A stretch of 64,000 bases of DNA from Atriophallophorus winterbourni. Taxonomy: Eukaryota; Platyhelminthes; Trematoda; Plagiorchiida; Microphallidae. Every line of letters starts with the position of its first letter. Within the stretch, counting starts at the first letter, position 1. The stretch is taken from assembly GCA_013407085.1 (NCBI GenBank), contig JACCGJ010018339.1:1-64000 (forward strand). Direction: 5' to 3'. The notes under the pieces are model-generated. The model was given only the letters and a program-made list of their open reading frames with translations. It searched no databases and had not been told where the DNA came from. Positions 9,416-24,400 of the stretch are shown one piece after another. Position numbers and translations under genes: made by a program.

Positions 9416-12400
9416 CTTATGGGCTGGGACAGATTTGATCCACTTGTACCCTTATATCGTGCTCGTATTAGCATTTACGAGTGTAAATTTATTTGAAAAC
9501 TGACCTTGTGTTTCAACTTCCTCGGAAAGCGTAAAATATTTCTTCAACTCGATCCTGTCCTACGTGTTCGGCTAACTGTTCTCGACTCATTGTGTACAAA
9601 TCCATTCCTTTGAATCCGCGGAGATTGGAAATTGCTCTGCAAGAAAGCATAAAAATCGCCTCGTTTGAATTTTAGTTGGATCTGGAACGCGACTTCAAAG
9701 TTCAACCAGTAAAATGCTGACCTGAGTAAATATCGGACGTTCTAGCTTTCCGGACCATACAAACATATAAGATGCTCAGAACACAGAACGTTTTATGGTA
9801 GAAAAAGCAGTAAGCTTAAGAATAACCATATGATGACGAGGTATATGGAGTAAAAATATAAAATCAATAGGGACAGCCAAATACCACACGGTTCGTCATA
9901 TACTCATCGAGTTTAGAAGCGAAAATGTTCCAATTGAAACAAATTCTTACCGAGAAAATATTACGACGAATATCCAATCGAGAATGCGGAATGCTTAAAG
10001 CCTTTGAATGCCTTCGTGTTCGAGTAAGGCTATTGGACTTTAGAAAGTGTTTAAGGCGATGGTTTTCAGTATGCAATATTCTGAATGCCAACTGGAGGTC
10101 ACTCCTTTTCCATCGTTGGGTAAAATCGTGAAGATTTAGTTTTAACATTCGCTCTTTGAAAAGCAAATATCTGTAACGGGAGACCAAGTTTGTCACACGA
10201 TGATAAATCCTGTCAAGTAGTTCGATATCCTTCCCCAGCCAGGGTACCCAAGCTTGGGTGAAATATTCCACAGCAGGACTTGCGTGCGTATTAATTAACC
10301 AGGGTAAGGTTTCGGGCGTTAAAATACTTTTTAGAAGAATCAATATACGACAGGCTTTCTTGTACACCTTCCGGCAATTATGTCCAGCCTTAAGGTTAGG
10401 CGACACCCAAATACTGAGATCTTTTTTCTGCGGTTGTCCAGACGAGATCTTGCGTGCCAAGCTGATACGTGTGGTACAGAGATCTTTCAAACCGCAGCAT
10501 TTTACATGTCACAGGGTTAAACGGTAACTCATTTATCTTGGACCAACGCGATTGTTCCAATCCATCGAAAGCTATTGCCACGAATTTAGTCTTTGTGTTC
10601 CTGATACATTATCCAAAACAAAATCACAGCATAAAGTCTCTTTTAGGCATCCTCGCGTTGCTTTGTGTGAAACAGAAACCTCAATAGACTAGATTTCACC
10701 ATTCAAACAATGATTGATAAGCCAAGACTCAACTTCTGCAATACGTATGAACCTCATCTTGCTGCGTAATTCAAGTTAGTTTTCATAAAAAGCTTAGCAA
10801 ATTAAGCCTAACAGATTGACCTCCCTGAAAAAAGAAATCGTTTTAAAACTGCCACGTTTAAAGTAAACTCGGACGATCGATTAGTTCGAAGCCAAAGCTT
10901 GTGTGAAGACTGCTGTCCTGAACGAGCAAAGTTCCGCGAAGACAGTTGGACCGAAATCAGCTTCAGTATCCAAAAGGCTGTGGACACTGGTAACTTTCAT
11001 TGTAATTATTATCGCATCAAAAAAGTCATTTTTCCACATAGGCTTAAACCAACCACATCAAGCTAATCTGTCATCTTGATTTTCGACAAAATGCAACCGA
11101 TGCAAAGACAGTTCTATCGCTTCCCTCTATTTTAACGGTCAGCAAGGTTTTTCGCGTGCACTTGAATCTGTTGTACCACTCATTGAAGATACAAACATTC
11201 CACTCTTTAACTTGGCGAGCTTAACAAAGCGATTGTCCGTTTAAGCAAGAGGAGCGGCTCATGGTGATGACGGAAACCTATCAGATCTCATCAATTACTC
11301 CAGAGGAGCCTTATTACATCCCCTTCATGGATGGCTTCATTTAAGTTGACAAGAAAGATCTGCCCCACAAGACATACGATATACCTGACGCTTTTCAATA
11401 AGACAGTCGACAGAAACAATTACCGAGTAATCCCTCTTTTAAATTTCGCATGCAAATTATTCCCCAAATTTTGTCAAATGATGCTACAGGAAGTAGCATG
11501 GATTAGAACAGAAGGTATTTATCCAGGCATGCATAATGAACAATTAAAATCGAATTAATCTCGTTAATATCGTGTGCACATTTTCTGCGAATATGTTTAT
11601 GTTTGCTTTGTACATTAGTCTGAAGCTGAAATTAAAAATTTTCGATTACAACTTGTCCTTCTCTTTTTTTCCTAACACGCTTTCCATTTAGAACAGTTTG
11701 ATAGAACAAGACAAGTAACGGGTTGTGCTTATCGGTGGTCTATTGTTCACCGATGATGCAGCTATTATTACTCATTCCAAAAGCGACTTCAGTCGCTAAA
11801 GATCCGTTTTTCATCGCCTGAATATGGACAGCCAATTAGCATGAATCAGACAACGGTAATTGGTGTATGAACAGTATTGCCTCCCATCCTATCAACTCCA
11901 AAACGTACATCATTTCATATTTCTTGGCTCAAATGTGGCGGATAATCTTTCGCTAGATACCGAGATTGATAAGCGGATTCGCAGAGCATTCACGATCTTA
12001 TCCTGTTTAAACGCTCGTGTTATTTACCCAACTATAGCCTACTGATATCCTTGAAACGCATAGAATGATTAGATTGCGTTCGTTGCTTTGCCCACGAACA
12101 CTGGAAAACTCACGTAGCAAGTGAGAATTCAAAAGAACAGTTTTCCTGTCCATCTCACTTTTTCGTATTGTTTTCGATAAACGTAGATAAACATTTGCAT
12201 TCATTTCCATAACACAAACGCTACGACCGGTTCCGTGCTGCTTGCACTCATCAGGTAGGGACAGTACGTTCAGGATCTGCGTGGCTTCAAGCAGTGGAGG
12301 AGTGGTAAACAGGTTGCACTTGTAGGCCATCGCGGAAATGAGTGAAAATGAGTAGATTTGTTCATGGCATGAGTTTAACCATGTGATTGAACAGGCAGGT

Positions 12401-15400
12401 CTTGTCAACCAACGAACACAATCTGGGCATAATTAATTCTATTTTTTAAACATTCATTGAACTGATCCGTTCAGGATATAATAATCACGGTAAGCGACTA
12501 TTAAATAACTGTAAACTATTATTCTCATGCTTCGTGTAGCTAATCTTGATTTGAGCTACTTTTACACGCTTGTTCGTGGAACGTGAATAAACAGCCAGAA
12601 ACCGGTAGTGGTGTGTAAGGGATGGGGATGTGAGCAACACATTACTTTGTGAATGAAGTACATTTTGCGTATGTTGCTTACTTGGCGGGAAACTTGTGTG
12701 CCACCAGCCATTCGGCTACATCTTCCTTGGTCGCATGCTTGTTCAACCTTCCAGTAGGCCTCTCTCCCGACGTTGTAGGAGTTGGGACAGATTTCAAACC
12801 GTTTCCACCGCCTTCTCGCATTTTGGACAGACGCTCCCGCAACTCTCGTGTCATCGTTTGTGTATGGGTAGCTAATAAAATCAAAGAAACCATAATGGTC
12901 AGGAGTAAACAACGATTCGCGTGCATTCCACTCAGTATAGTTCACAAATATTATCAGGGCGAGTTTAACCACTGCCTTTAGAAGGGATACTTACGGTAAT
13001 TGAAGGGGTAGGGAGAGAAGCCCAATGCTGCCAAAAGAATTTTGGATAAGAATTTAGAAAATAATCTAAAAATGAACGTTATATGAACATGAATTTTCAA
13101 CAAATCTGACTTTGTATCCTAATTTGATCAATAATTCAGAATGCTTTTTGAATTATTTCTAAGACGGTTCACATATCTCGGAAATATATTGTCAATTAAT
13201 TCACCTGAATCAGTTTGACTTTCTCTGTCGATGAATCATAGGAGACTTTAGCCTACTCTCAAACCATCCCTTATAGGGCCTATTAACGCGAGGAGATACA
13301 AGGAATTATCAGACATATGAATATACGCTGGTGGTACCCCATTCCTGCCTAAACTGTGGAAGATATTTCTGTCCGTGTCTGTTTTACTTGGAACAGCTTA
13401 CCTTCTACAGTTGCCCACTCCGCTAGCCTGCATCAGTTTAAAACAAAATTCGTTCACGAAGCTTGTTTGAATGCATGTTCCATTCGAGGTGTAGGCACCT
13501 CTTCCCAGTTTGTTTGTGCTATATCTTCTATAGAATCCTTAGCTATTTAAGCCCCACCCTTCCCTATCTTTTAGGATTTTACTTTTTCATGGTTGTGTGG
13601 CAGTTAAGCATTCGGTACGTGCTACCGGTGTAATGCTGTCTGCGATGATGATGATGATGACAAAGCTAGAGAAACGTTTTGAACATATATTGAAAGCGTA
13701 CTTCCACTTACTTGATGTTGGCGGTATCCCAGATGACATAAGAGTGGGTGTCGGTAATCTTTCAGAAGGAAGATCGACTGGTTCATTTAATTCGGGCCAC
13801 CTCATAGGTGCTGTATCCGTGTTTCCGAAATTTCCATTCAACCCACCGCTGGCACTGCCACCGAGATTGTATTGATTAGCCAAGTTGTAAAATTCGTTGA
13901 CTGGAATGAGTACCATCGGAACTTGATTAAGGTTTCCGATATTCTTCATTATTCCCTGCAGTTCTTCCGGGGAGAGTAGGATTACGTTACCACCGGTACC
14001 TTGCAGAGTTCTTTCGGGATTTTGTTGTTGTTGCTGTTGCGATTGCACTGGCATAGATTCTGACGTAATTTGGATATTCTCTGGGATTAATTGAGATGGT
14101 TCAGACTTGGGAATCAAATCTTGATCTCTGGAAGATTGGATCTCGGTGTCAATAATCGTTGTAACAGGTGAATACCGAGTAATCGATTTAGAAGGTGTTG
14201 GAGATTGAGTTGGAGATGGCTCTTTTATTTCAACCTGCCTGTTCCTAGTGATATCGACCTCTCGGTAAGGTGTCTGAACAAGACCAGGTTTGCTGGTATT
14301 GGCGAACGTAATATTCGTCGACTTGATAGATTGCCGCTCCCTGACATGATCTTGAGTGTTTGCATCGTATTTCTTTAATTTGAAATGTGGTATTTCTCCT
14401 TCCACGCCAGATGGATCTCTGACTAACCACCAATCCACATTGGTTGAATCGAGAACCTGTAGAAAAATCGACGTTACAGAATGAAATATTTAGGTAATAT
14501 TAAAAACTAATTATTATACAGCGAATCATATAAAAGTGTGCTTGTAGTAGTGGTGTGTAAGGGATGGGGATCTGAGCACCACAATACATTGGTGCTTGTT
14601 GCTGTTTTAACAATAAATCCTTGAATCCTTGAACATAAACCTAACTGTTCAACACTATTGGAACATTGCTGATCTTTAATGAAGTGAACAAGAGGCAATT
14701 AGTTCATTTGCGTTGAAGGACCATCAAATGGCAGTAATTTTGAGTGTTGATTGATTGCTCACACTTGCCACTTGATCATTCAGTTAGTATTGAAATGTCA
14801 TTCATTCTAATGGCGCATGTAAAACTCGAGAGAAATCTAATGAGGTTAAACCGAATAAATTATAAACCCCACTCCCTTGATTAATGTAGTTTAAAAAGAA
14901 TTTCTAACCCGTCATTTGTTGGGTTCCTTCGGTCGATGTTGACCATGGATGTACATCGCAAGCGCATGATCGACAGAGTTCAGAAGCACCTGACAGTCCG
15001 ATTCCAGAGGAACGATGTTTCTGCACCGCTCAAAGCGATAGGTAGTACTCAGACGATCGGCTGAAGTTACACGCTGACGGCGCGATTTACAATTATCAAC
15101 CGAAAGCACTACCTGCTCTTTCCCAGCTTCCAGATGACGCATTGCATAGTGCCACCAAAGTGAGCGGTCAAGAGAAGGTTCTTTCAAACTCGTAGTTTTC
15201 ATATTGCTTTTGCAAAAGTCTTTGTACCTCAACTGCACTCTGTCCATTGGCCGACTTTTTGATTTCAACTCACCATAAAGTAGATCTTCTGAAATAAGAC
15301 CATTTCCTATTCTGTGCTCATGACCCAGGTACAGTATGCGGTAGACGAGCTTTAGAAAGCACTTCAGCATTCGTTACTTTGTCCATCCACAATGTGTTCA

Positions 15401-18400
15401 AAATATGACGGATGGCTCTTAAATGGAAATCATTCAGCTTTCTTTTGTGTTTTGCGTGGTTAATCGGGGTCTCATTGCCGTATATTACAGCATTTAGTAT
15501 ACATGCGCTGCATACCATCATCATTTTTTCTTTGCGGTTGCACCAGACACGAAAGTTCAATCAGGACAAAATGGTAGCTGCTCTGCCAATCCGAGAGAGA
15601 TATCTTGGTTGAACCAAGATATGTGACATGATGTACTGGTTTAAGTTGAGAGATTTCAACGGTGATGATGGGAGGCGATAAAGTCCCTTGACCAAAGACT
15701 TTAATCTTGCTGATTATCAGCCCAACGTCTTTGCATGCTGGGTGTGTGCAATAATGGCAGCATCGTCGGTAAACAACAGAGCACCGATTAGCACATTCCA
15801 TACCTTGGTTTGCGCTCTCAACTGATTCAGTTGAAAAGTTTTCCATCACTTTGTGTGCATGTGAAAGTACTTCATGTACTCGTCCTCAAAGCGCGCTTTA
15901 GAATCAGAGCAAAGAAAACCCTGGACAACGTGGTAGCATGAACATAGTCTTGTTTGACGGCTAGCCGAATTTCAAAGGCTTCTGAACTGCAAGCTTTCAA
16001 AAGGACTGAACCCTTTACCCAATATTAGCGAGGTAGAATTATGCAACTCTGATGAAGTTAATATGCTTTTGGCAGAATAACTTACTTTAACAACGGTCCC
16101 GGGTGCTGCACTCAATTCTTGTGGCTTCGAACCAACATGACGAGTGGTCACAGTGTACAAGCTGAAAGAACAAGTCGGTTGAAACAAACATTGATGAACA
16201 TCACGGGACGGTAAAACCAATGAATGAGTTCACGGAACGAATCCGACTGAGGAGACTTACACTCCTTCCGATGATCCGTAAGTACGGCCTGTATCCTTTG
16301 TGGTCATAGTGATTTGTTCCATGGGTGACGGGGCTAGTTGTGTTTAAAAACAGGTAGAAAATTAAATAATGACCGTTTAGTGTGCAGCATAATTATAAAA
16401 TCCAACAGTAGGAAAACGTATTCTGGTAAGTACTTGCTAGGGAAATTTAAAGCGATTTAGAACCTAAACGGTAAACCAAGTTAAGGCAATTACTGCGGTA
16501 AAGGTAAAAGCTTTAATTGTGAAAGTATGAAGTGCATCAGTATAGACTGCTATCAAGAAGCCTCGGATATGCAGAACACCACCTTGGGGCACAACACAAA
16601 ACCTAGAAGCAGCGTAAATGGCCCAAGACAAGAGTAACACATCCACAGAAATATGGGAAACAGAAGAAGTGACTTAATTTAGAAATACAGAAATAGATTA
16701 GGAAGATCATAGCTATTTAATGATATGCAATTCAGTGATGTCGGTCAAACGAGACCAACGTGGCGAGAGCTCGAATGAAACCAATTGGCACGGAATCCAA
16801 GTGACAACCGGAACAGGCATACCGAGGACTCACTATCTGATTACGATATACGCCTATAGATTATACTCGTGTGTTTTATTCCTTGTTATGAGCCTGATAA
16901 AAGGTTGAACAATTGGCGTTCTCTAACCTTGTGAGATTCGGAGTGAATTAACAGTTGACGCGTTGTCCTTGAGGAGTGAATCGTGATGCTATCGACAAGT
17001 GGACAGGAAATGGGGAATTACGTAGTTTGCGTTGAATCGAGTGTGCTCAAAGCGTAGATCAACTTAGTAAGAGTCACGAGAATCGCAGCAGCCTCTGTCT
17101 TCGATTAACCCAACAAAATCCCTCCGTTTTATGTTTATTTCTTGTATATAGTTGCGTGATGCAAATATAGTACGTCCACAATGTATGGATATTTTACTTA
17201 TAGTGTTATATACACTCACTGTTGTGCGGTCGCATTTTTGCTGTGAAACGTTTGGTCATATCTTCGCAGAATCTGTTCGGATTTACCCCATTCCAAGAAT
17301 TCTGTGTCACTTAGAATCATAGCTATTGGAGTTTATTCGTTTTGATCTTGTAAATCGATCCACAACAAAGTTACCCTTTCGACGTAAATATCTCAGATTG
17401 CTCACACTCACCGTTTTTGCTATTATTGCAAAGATCGTTTCGAGCTACGAATTTTGATACCTAATTCTGTGTTCTACTATGTGTGGTTAACGAATTGCAG
17501 TGGATTATTAGCTAAATGACGCAGCCACCTCGACAAGTCGACCAAACGCCCATCGCTCAGCCGAACAGCCCAATTCAGGTTACTAACATGTGTGACCACA
17601 TCATGAGATCCAACACACAGGCAAAGAAATCGATCGATCAAGCTGTGACAGTGAGGATTGTTCACCCGACAGCAATATGGAACCAACTTGACCTCTGTGT
17701 CAAGGGCCCGATCTGCCAAACGCAATAATGGTCACGGTCGGCCCAGCTGATAGGACGCATCCCGACACGCAGAATTGTTCCGAGGTCACGTGCAAAGCGT
17801 ATGAACAACCGGTGAGTTCCAAAACACGTCAAATCAACGTGTTTTCTGTGTATGGGTAAGATCCATGGTAAATGTGACCGTACATTAGCCTCTCGCTAGA
17901 CATGGAGATTGATAAGCGGATTGGCAGAGCAACTGTTATTTTGTCCCGATTGATTTTTCGTGTTTGGGGTAACGGCAAGTCGACTATAAAGACAAAAATG
18001 ATAGAACACAGCGTATGCGTACTAAATGCTTTACTGTACGGCAGTGAAACCTGTACCATCCACGCAAGACACGAACGGAAGCTGAATGCTTTGCATCTAC
18101 GAACCATCCGTCGTATCTTGAACATATCGTGTATGGACAAAGTGAATAATGCTGAAGTGCTTGCAAATGCTCGTCTACAGAGCATGTTCACCCTACTACG
18201 ACAACGCCGCTTGCGGTGGCTTGGCCACGTCTACAGAATGGAAAATGGACGTATTCCGAAAGATCTACTTTATGGTGATTTGAAATCAGGAACTCGACAA
18301 TTGGGCAGACCGCACCTGCGGTACAAAGACCTTTTCAAAAGAGATTTGAAAGCTCTCGTCATTGACCCCGCGAGTTGTGATCACATTAGAGGGATTGTGT

Positions 18401-21400
18401 AAAACGTCGTCTGCAAGCTGGGGAGGAGCAGATACAGCTCGTAACGGAAGAGATTGTTCCTCCTGAATCAGATTGTTTAGCCATTCGAAAAGTTATGGAA
18501 CACGAAAAACATGTGATTGTGATGTACATTCATGGTCGAAATTGACCGAAGGAGGCCAACAACAACAACATTAGCTTCTGTTTCGATATCAGTAATAAAT
18601 AACAAAAAGGTTCAAGGCGACTGCTATGTCTGTGTTCGTTGTAGAGCTAAATGCTTGCACGATGCCGATACTTTCGAATCCAAAATCGAAAATATGATGG
18701 CCCGTTTTGAGTTGAGCATTCGACTTGTGGAGGAAATATTGGCTAAATTAAGTGAGTACGCAAGTGATCACCGATGTTGACCATCTTATCAATACAACGA
18801 TTTTGGAAACACAACTGAAGAAAGTTGAGACTAAGGCTATTGGTGTGACAAAAAAGGAAAAAGCAAGGTTAATCCCGCTTAGGAATAAGATAAAATGACC
18901 ACGGTCGTAAGAAATTCTTATAGAAAAGTGTTGTTACGGTCGACCTCAGATGTGTACTCCAAAGCTGCTGCATCCGACTCACAAAGTCAAGCCCCAAATT
19001 GTTTAAATACTAAAAAGTCTGACTTTCCGATACGTACTAAGGATTCTCCGTACGCACTGAGCGTGATATGTACGAACATTAGCGAGTCTCAAGAAAGCCT
19101 GCTTGATTGCAAACTGAAACACGACCTCGGGGAAATGGGCTCAACTTAGTTATCTAATGTAAATTGAACATCTAATTCCAGACAAAGTGACTCGTCTAAC
19201 TCGCCACTCAACTGCAGCTCATATTAGTCACCCTCGCTTGCTAAAGGTCAAACTGAAATGCGAGGCTGATATCGAGAACGTACTGCTGAATGCGTACCGA
19301 CTCAAGACAGATCCCGACTCAATCTGCCGCATTTTCCCCGATTTACTAAGGTGGGAAAGGAAGAGTAGTTTGAACGCCAGCGAATTAATGGTATCACGAA
19401 GAATAGTTCTACTTGGTGTGCCAGAAAATACCTCTCGGGCATCGATTCAGCAAACCGTAGAGCACGACGTCAAGCAGTAGCGGTAACTTGCGTGTTCTCT
19501 TGATATTTCGAATGTCGTGGTTGTGGACACTTTTTCAGTCCTTTTTCTCAAAAATATAAAAAGGATGGATCGAAAACCATGAACATTACGTTTTTAACAA
19601 GCGCTATGGCCAAAATAGTAAGGTCAGAATGGAAAAAGGAAAACGAACATTAACCAAGGATGTTAGACTTATCCCACCCAAACCCAATGTCATAAACAAC
19701 ACTCCCCCATCTGGAGACAGCGGATAGCAGCGTTTCCATCCAAATTGAGGGAAGTAATACATCAAAAACGTCGTAGGTCCGACTCGATTTGAGTCGGACC
19801 GAGCAATTTACACCGCAACCTAATAGCGATTCAAGCTGTCTGCGACCAATAAAAAGCGCAAATGTTTCATCATTCCAGGCACTGACTATTCAGCCTTTCC
19901 ACATACCACATGATTCATCACTACATAAAGCAGCATCGAACAAATAGGTTTATACAAATGCTCAATGTTTAGTCAACAAGTTGGCGTAACTGATTGATAT
20001 GTGTGTAGACAATTCCCCTGATCTTATTACTGTAACTGAAACTTGATTTTAATCGAGTATGATCTACAGTGAACGTTCTATCCCAAAATACGACACTCCT
20101 TCGCCGTGACCGTGATGGCATTGGAGGTGGTGTTTCGTTGTACTGTCACAAGCGACTAAAGATAAACAGCATCTCAGATACTGATCTTTCACTGACACGC
20201 TGTGGTGCTCAAATGACCTGGAATCTGGTGACAGCGGGGCCACCGTGGTCATATAACGCTCACAAACATCGACCCCAGAACACAACGACATGATAGTTGA
20301 AAGAATTCAGCGCCTCAACGCTCGATAACACGCTCAAATGCCAACAATCAGGGACTTCAACCTTCCTCGGCTATAATTAAGAGGTCAGCATCCAACGAAC
20401 ACACTGGAGCACAAACTTCGTGAGGTATTCGGCCTAGTACCCTTGTAACCTTGTCTGCTTATTCCTGGGAGCGAGTTCGAATAATCATAGCTGAGCAACA
20501 TTCAACTATTTGGATTGTTCACATGAATCATATCCAGTTATCTTGTTCTCTTTTTTTAACTCATAGCTTAAGAATCCATTCGAATAGAGATATTTTCTTG
20601 CCGAAACGTTTTATTCCAACAATGTTTCAATTCCGTTAGCGTGAAATTATATTTTTATTTGTGAAACCAATAAGTACGCGTTAAATCGTCTGTCTTACCT
20701 TGTTGAATGACTAATATAAACTAAGTGAGTGAGAATAAATGAAAGCAAAATATCAATGAATCGACTTTACTTCTCAACAATAATTTTTATCCATTACACT
20801 ATATTCAGCTGAAATCAAGCTATCCGATCAAACTTACATGGTCTGGGTGGGACGGAATCGAAAGATGGACTTCTTTTAACTACGACATGGGGCCTCTGAG
20901 GGGAGATACGCGTCGCATGCTAAATAATGCATAATGATGAAATAATTGAGATAGATACACTAAAACTGACAATTTCTATTATGCTGATTTCTATGTACAT
21001 GAAAAAATGTGAAAGAGATGAATACGCTTTAGTACAGATAAATCGTCCACAGAATATCATTCAAACCGCAGGAAGCTAATGGGTTGAGGCCTCCGGCGAC
21101 GCTTTCTTTCGGTGTTACTTATCTGATGACGATCGAAGTTCATTTAGTTTCATTGAGTAGTTGGACCATTCACGCATTAACTTAAATCACCCGAAGGGTT
21201 TACGTACAACCGTTTTGAAATAAATGTATTATTTTGGCCGTATCTTGTTAGATTACGCTTGATGGCGTCAGATTCGAATTACACGGAACCATGGTCTATT
21301 GTACAATCGTTTTATCTCAGGCAATATGGCAGCCTTGAACGAAATTAAAAACTGTAAGAAATATTAATTTCAGTAGAAAGGAAGTGCAGATGGCCGTTTC

Positions 21401-24400
21401 AGCAAATGGAGCAGCAGTGTTGTTGGATTATCCGTGGAGTATACATCATGACCTTTAATTGAGGTGGCGTGGTTAATCATCCAAATTAGCGTTCCAAGAA
21501 AATTGGGTTTGAGTTTCAAAGTTTGAGCCACAATAAAATAGCATTGGTCGCACAATCGGCTACTCGCAAATGCGAATATCTATTAGCAATACTGTTTTAA
21601 AGCGATCGTCGAGTACATTTTATTGATACCAGCAGTGTGATTCTCACCAACTCCGTAGAACGTCTCAAATCTTGGCAGCACAGCACAATGAATCTCCAAA
21701 GTTTACTTGTGAATACACGCGGGAGTGTTGCACATAAGAATATTTCTGTGGTCTAAAATCTATTAGACTTGGTGTTCCAACTTAACACACGATAAATAGA
21801 TTAAAGTTGTTCCCTTGACATGAGCTTACGTTCCCCTACTGGTTTCGGACTGCCTGTTCTTACAATGTAGATATAGAAAATGTAATTACAGCTAAATTTG
21901 AAATTGTGAATATTTGACAGAAAATACTTGTGTTTAAAATAGTTGTTAGATAAGCCTCGCACAACAAACATTTATTATGAAAACAGAATCAAAATATCAT
22001 TGCGAGTCAAGCGTTGATGCACACACACTATATTTCCACATCACAACTGTCATAGAGCAATTTGCATTCTTTGCACCGATAGAAAAATAAGGCTCTCATT
22101 AAAACCTGAAATTTATATATATGTGGTAAACTGTTTTTGTGAAGCTAGTAAGAAAAAAAGAAAGATAAAATGTTACATGAGAATGTCCTGTTAAGTCACG
22201 TTTTTTAGAATAAGGAAATGATAATCGTGATTAAGCTTGCTACATTCCTCGCTGAACTTTATGAACTAGGTAATATAGTGCGTGGATGTGAACTACACAA
22301 TATAGAGCATTAAACTGTGTAGGAAATCATTTCTTTGTAATTTTGGTAAATATTACATCACCGATTGTTTATTTTTAAGAGCCTACTCATGAATACCAGC
22401 TACATACGAAATAATTTCAATATTGTTCACATTTATCCGCGTGTCATTTGCACTGTCAAGGCAAAACCTGGATCATTGACTCACTCAACTCAATTCAAAT
22501 TGGTTAAACTTTTGCAGCCAAGAAAGGGCAAAAAACATTTTGACACAAAAATTATTAGGAATTCATCTCACCGTTTGGATTGGCGGGCTGATTCCACGGG
22601 GGGAACTGTGATCGGAAGAATCAAATTGGGGAACGTAGGTATCACGCGCCGTCACCCATTCCTCGCTAGATTACGTAAACAACCAGTGAACGGTTTATAA
22701 TATAAAAACAACAATAAAAATACAAATATATATAATAATACAAAAACAATTTGCGCTTGCATGACCAACCTGGTTAATCATATGTGCCCAAACACATGTA
22801 AATAGGGTTTAAACCAATAGTTACAAACAAAGATGCTCATTTGCATGCATTTCCATCACACATACCCCACAATCGGTTTCGTGCTGTTTGAACTCATCAG
22901 GTCTGGAGAGCACATGGGGATCCTTATCGTACTGTCCTCACCTGATGAGTGCAAAAAGCTGCGGTATATGCGATGAAAATGCATACAAATGAGCATTTTT
23001 GTTCATGATTATAGGTTTTTACCTTATCTACATGTGTATGGACACATGCGATTGAACAGGTTGGTTGCACCAACCTTATTTAACAGTTACGTACCAATGC
23101 AACTCGTTTTCCATTTTTACTCTGTTTCAAGTGCACAGGGGGTACTGATCATACTATTCCTACCTGATCGGAGCAAACAACACGAAACCGGTCGTAGGTG
23201 GTGTGGTGGAAATGCATTCGAATGAGTATTGATACAAAATATCTTTAAAAGAATTATACACCAAATAACATTGATATGGTTTGTAAAAATGGGTGCTTTT
23301 CATCCGATGCAGTAACTGTAAATAGAACATAGAATGGGGTTTCTCCGAAAGTATACAACATCACTCAGTAACCTTTATTTGTGCAGCACCAAAGTCATTC
23401 GTTTTACCAAGGCAACGCAAGTCTTCGCGGTTTACAGCATCTTCGTTGCAGGAGTGCTGATCAGATAGATACTTGCCTCATGAAATGTTGGGTGTGTAAT
23501 TGAATTGAACAACAACATCACTATTCCCGCAACGGTCGAATTATCAAAGCATTTTCCAAAGAGCCGTGTGCGTATATCTTTAAGGGGCATTGAACAAAAT
23601 TCAAACGTGGGTATCGTTAGAGAACTGGTCTTACAACACAATGAAACGTGTCAGCTACTGACCGTTAAAATTATTTTATTCTCTTCTATAAGTTGATGTA
23701 ATATTACGGGTCATGTTGTTTCTCTGGTTATTTCTGTTGTTTAATGATAATCTTATTTGTAGGATTTCCAGGATTCTTAGATTTGTAGTTAGTCACCCGA
23801 AAATTTGAAAACAAGAAACAGTGAGCAATATCTACATTACAAGAATCTTTTTAAGAATAATCTCATTTTGATGAAGGTGATTCTTTTACCCAATCAAATA
23901 TCACGAATCTAATGATTCGATATCTTATTTTCATTTCCTCCCATAAAATCCAGCCTTTAAACTTACGATGGTTTATTCCAGTTGGGGCCGAGACTTCTCC
24001 AAAATTCTTGTTTTGAATTGCCAAGCCGTTTCAGGATTGTGTCGATGGTTTCTCGGTTCAACAGCGGCTCAATCACATCCACTACCAAGTTTGCATTATA
24101 TTCCGGAACCCAACCACTTTTGCACACACCATCCAACCATTGCACGGTGTTCATTAGACGGATGAAGATTTTCTTGGACGCACGTTCCACTGCATACGGT
24201 CGTATGGCTTCATACATGTTGAAAGCATATTTCACATTCCGAACCGTTTCAATTAATTCAGCAGGTGTTGGCGGTGAGGGAAGCGTATTTCCATGTATGT
24301 CAATATCTGAGATTGCAACACAAATAAGTTTAAGCGTATAACAATTTGGATTGGTTAGATTACGTAGTCAGTGATGGCTATATCCTGCGCACATGACCTC

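Larger units (their letters stand above)
22750..23235 (+). repeat. Hammerhead-bearing repeat array, one inverted and two direct units
   Basis: A reverse unit (22765-22915) meets a forward unit (from 22916), and a second forward unit follows. Shared words are GATTGAACAGGTTGGTTG, GCAACTYGTTTWCCATT, CTGTTTCAAG and the hammerhead core, and each unit ends near GGAAATGCATNCAAATGAGC. The forward cores are 222 bases apart. The architecture is the same as at 30.6 kb. It is an EPS8-like intron insertion. Confidence 0.75.

Noticed and set aside
12649..12981. 110-codon plus-strand ORF
   Set aside because: It overlaps the EPS8-like exon 12682-12871 in antisense and has no recognised family.
13587..13711. 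Poly-isoleucine extension of the SH3 exon frame
   Set aside because: It lies beyond a good GTAAGT donor and comes from a GAT/ATG microsatellite in the intron.
21644..21703. Candidate missing EPS8-like exon
   Set aside because: The phases fit, but the residues lack the expected FxPxFxxGW pattern and the acceptor is poor; kept only as a lead.
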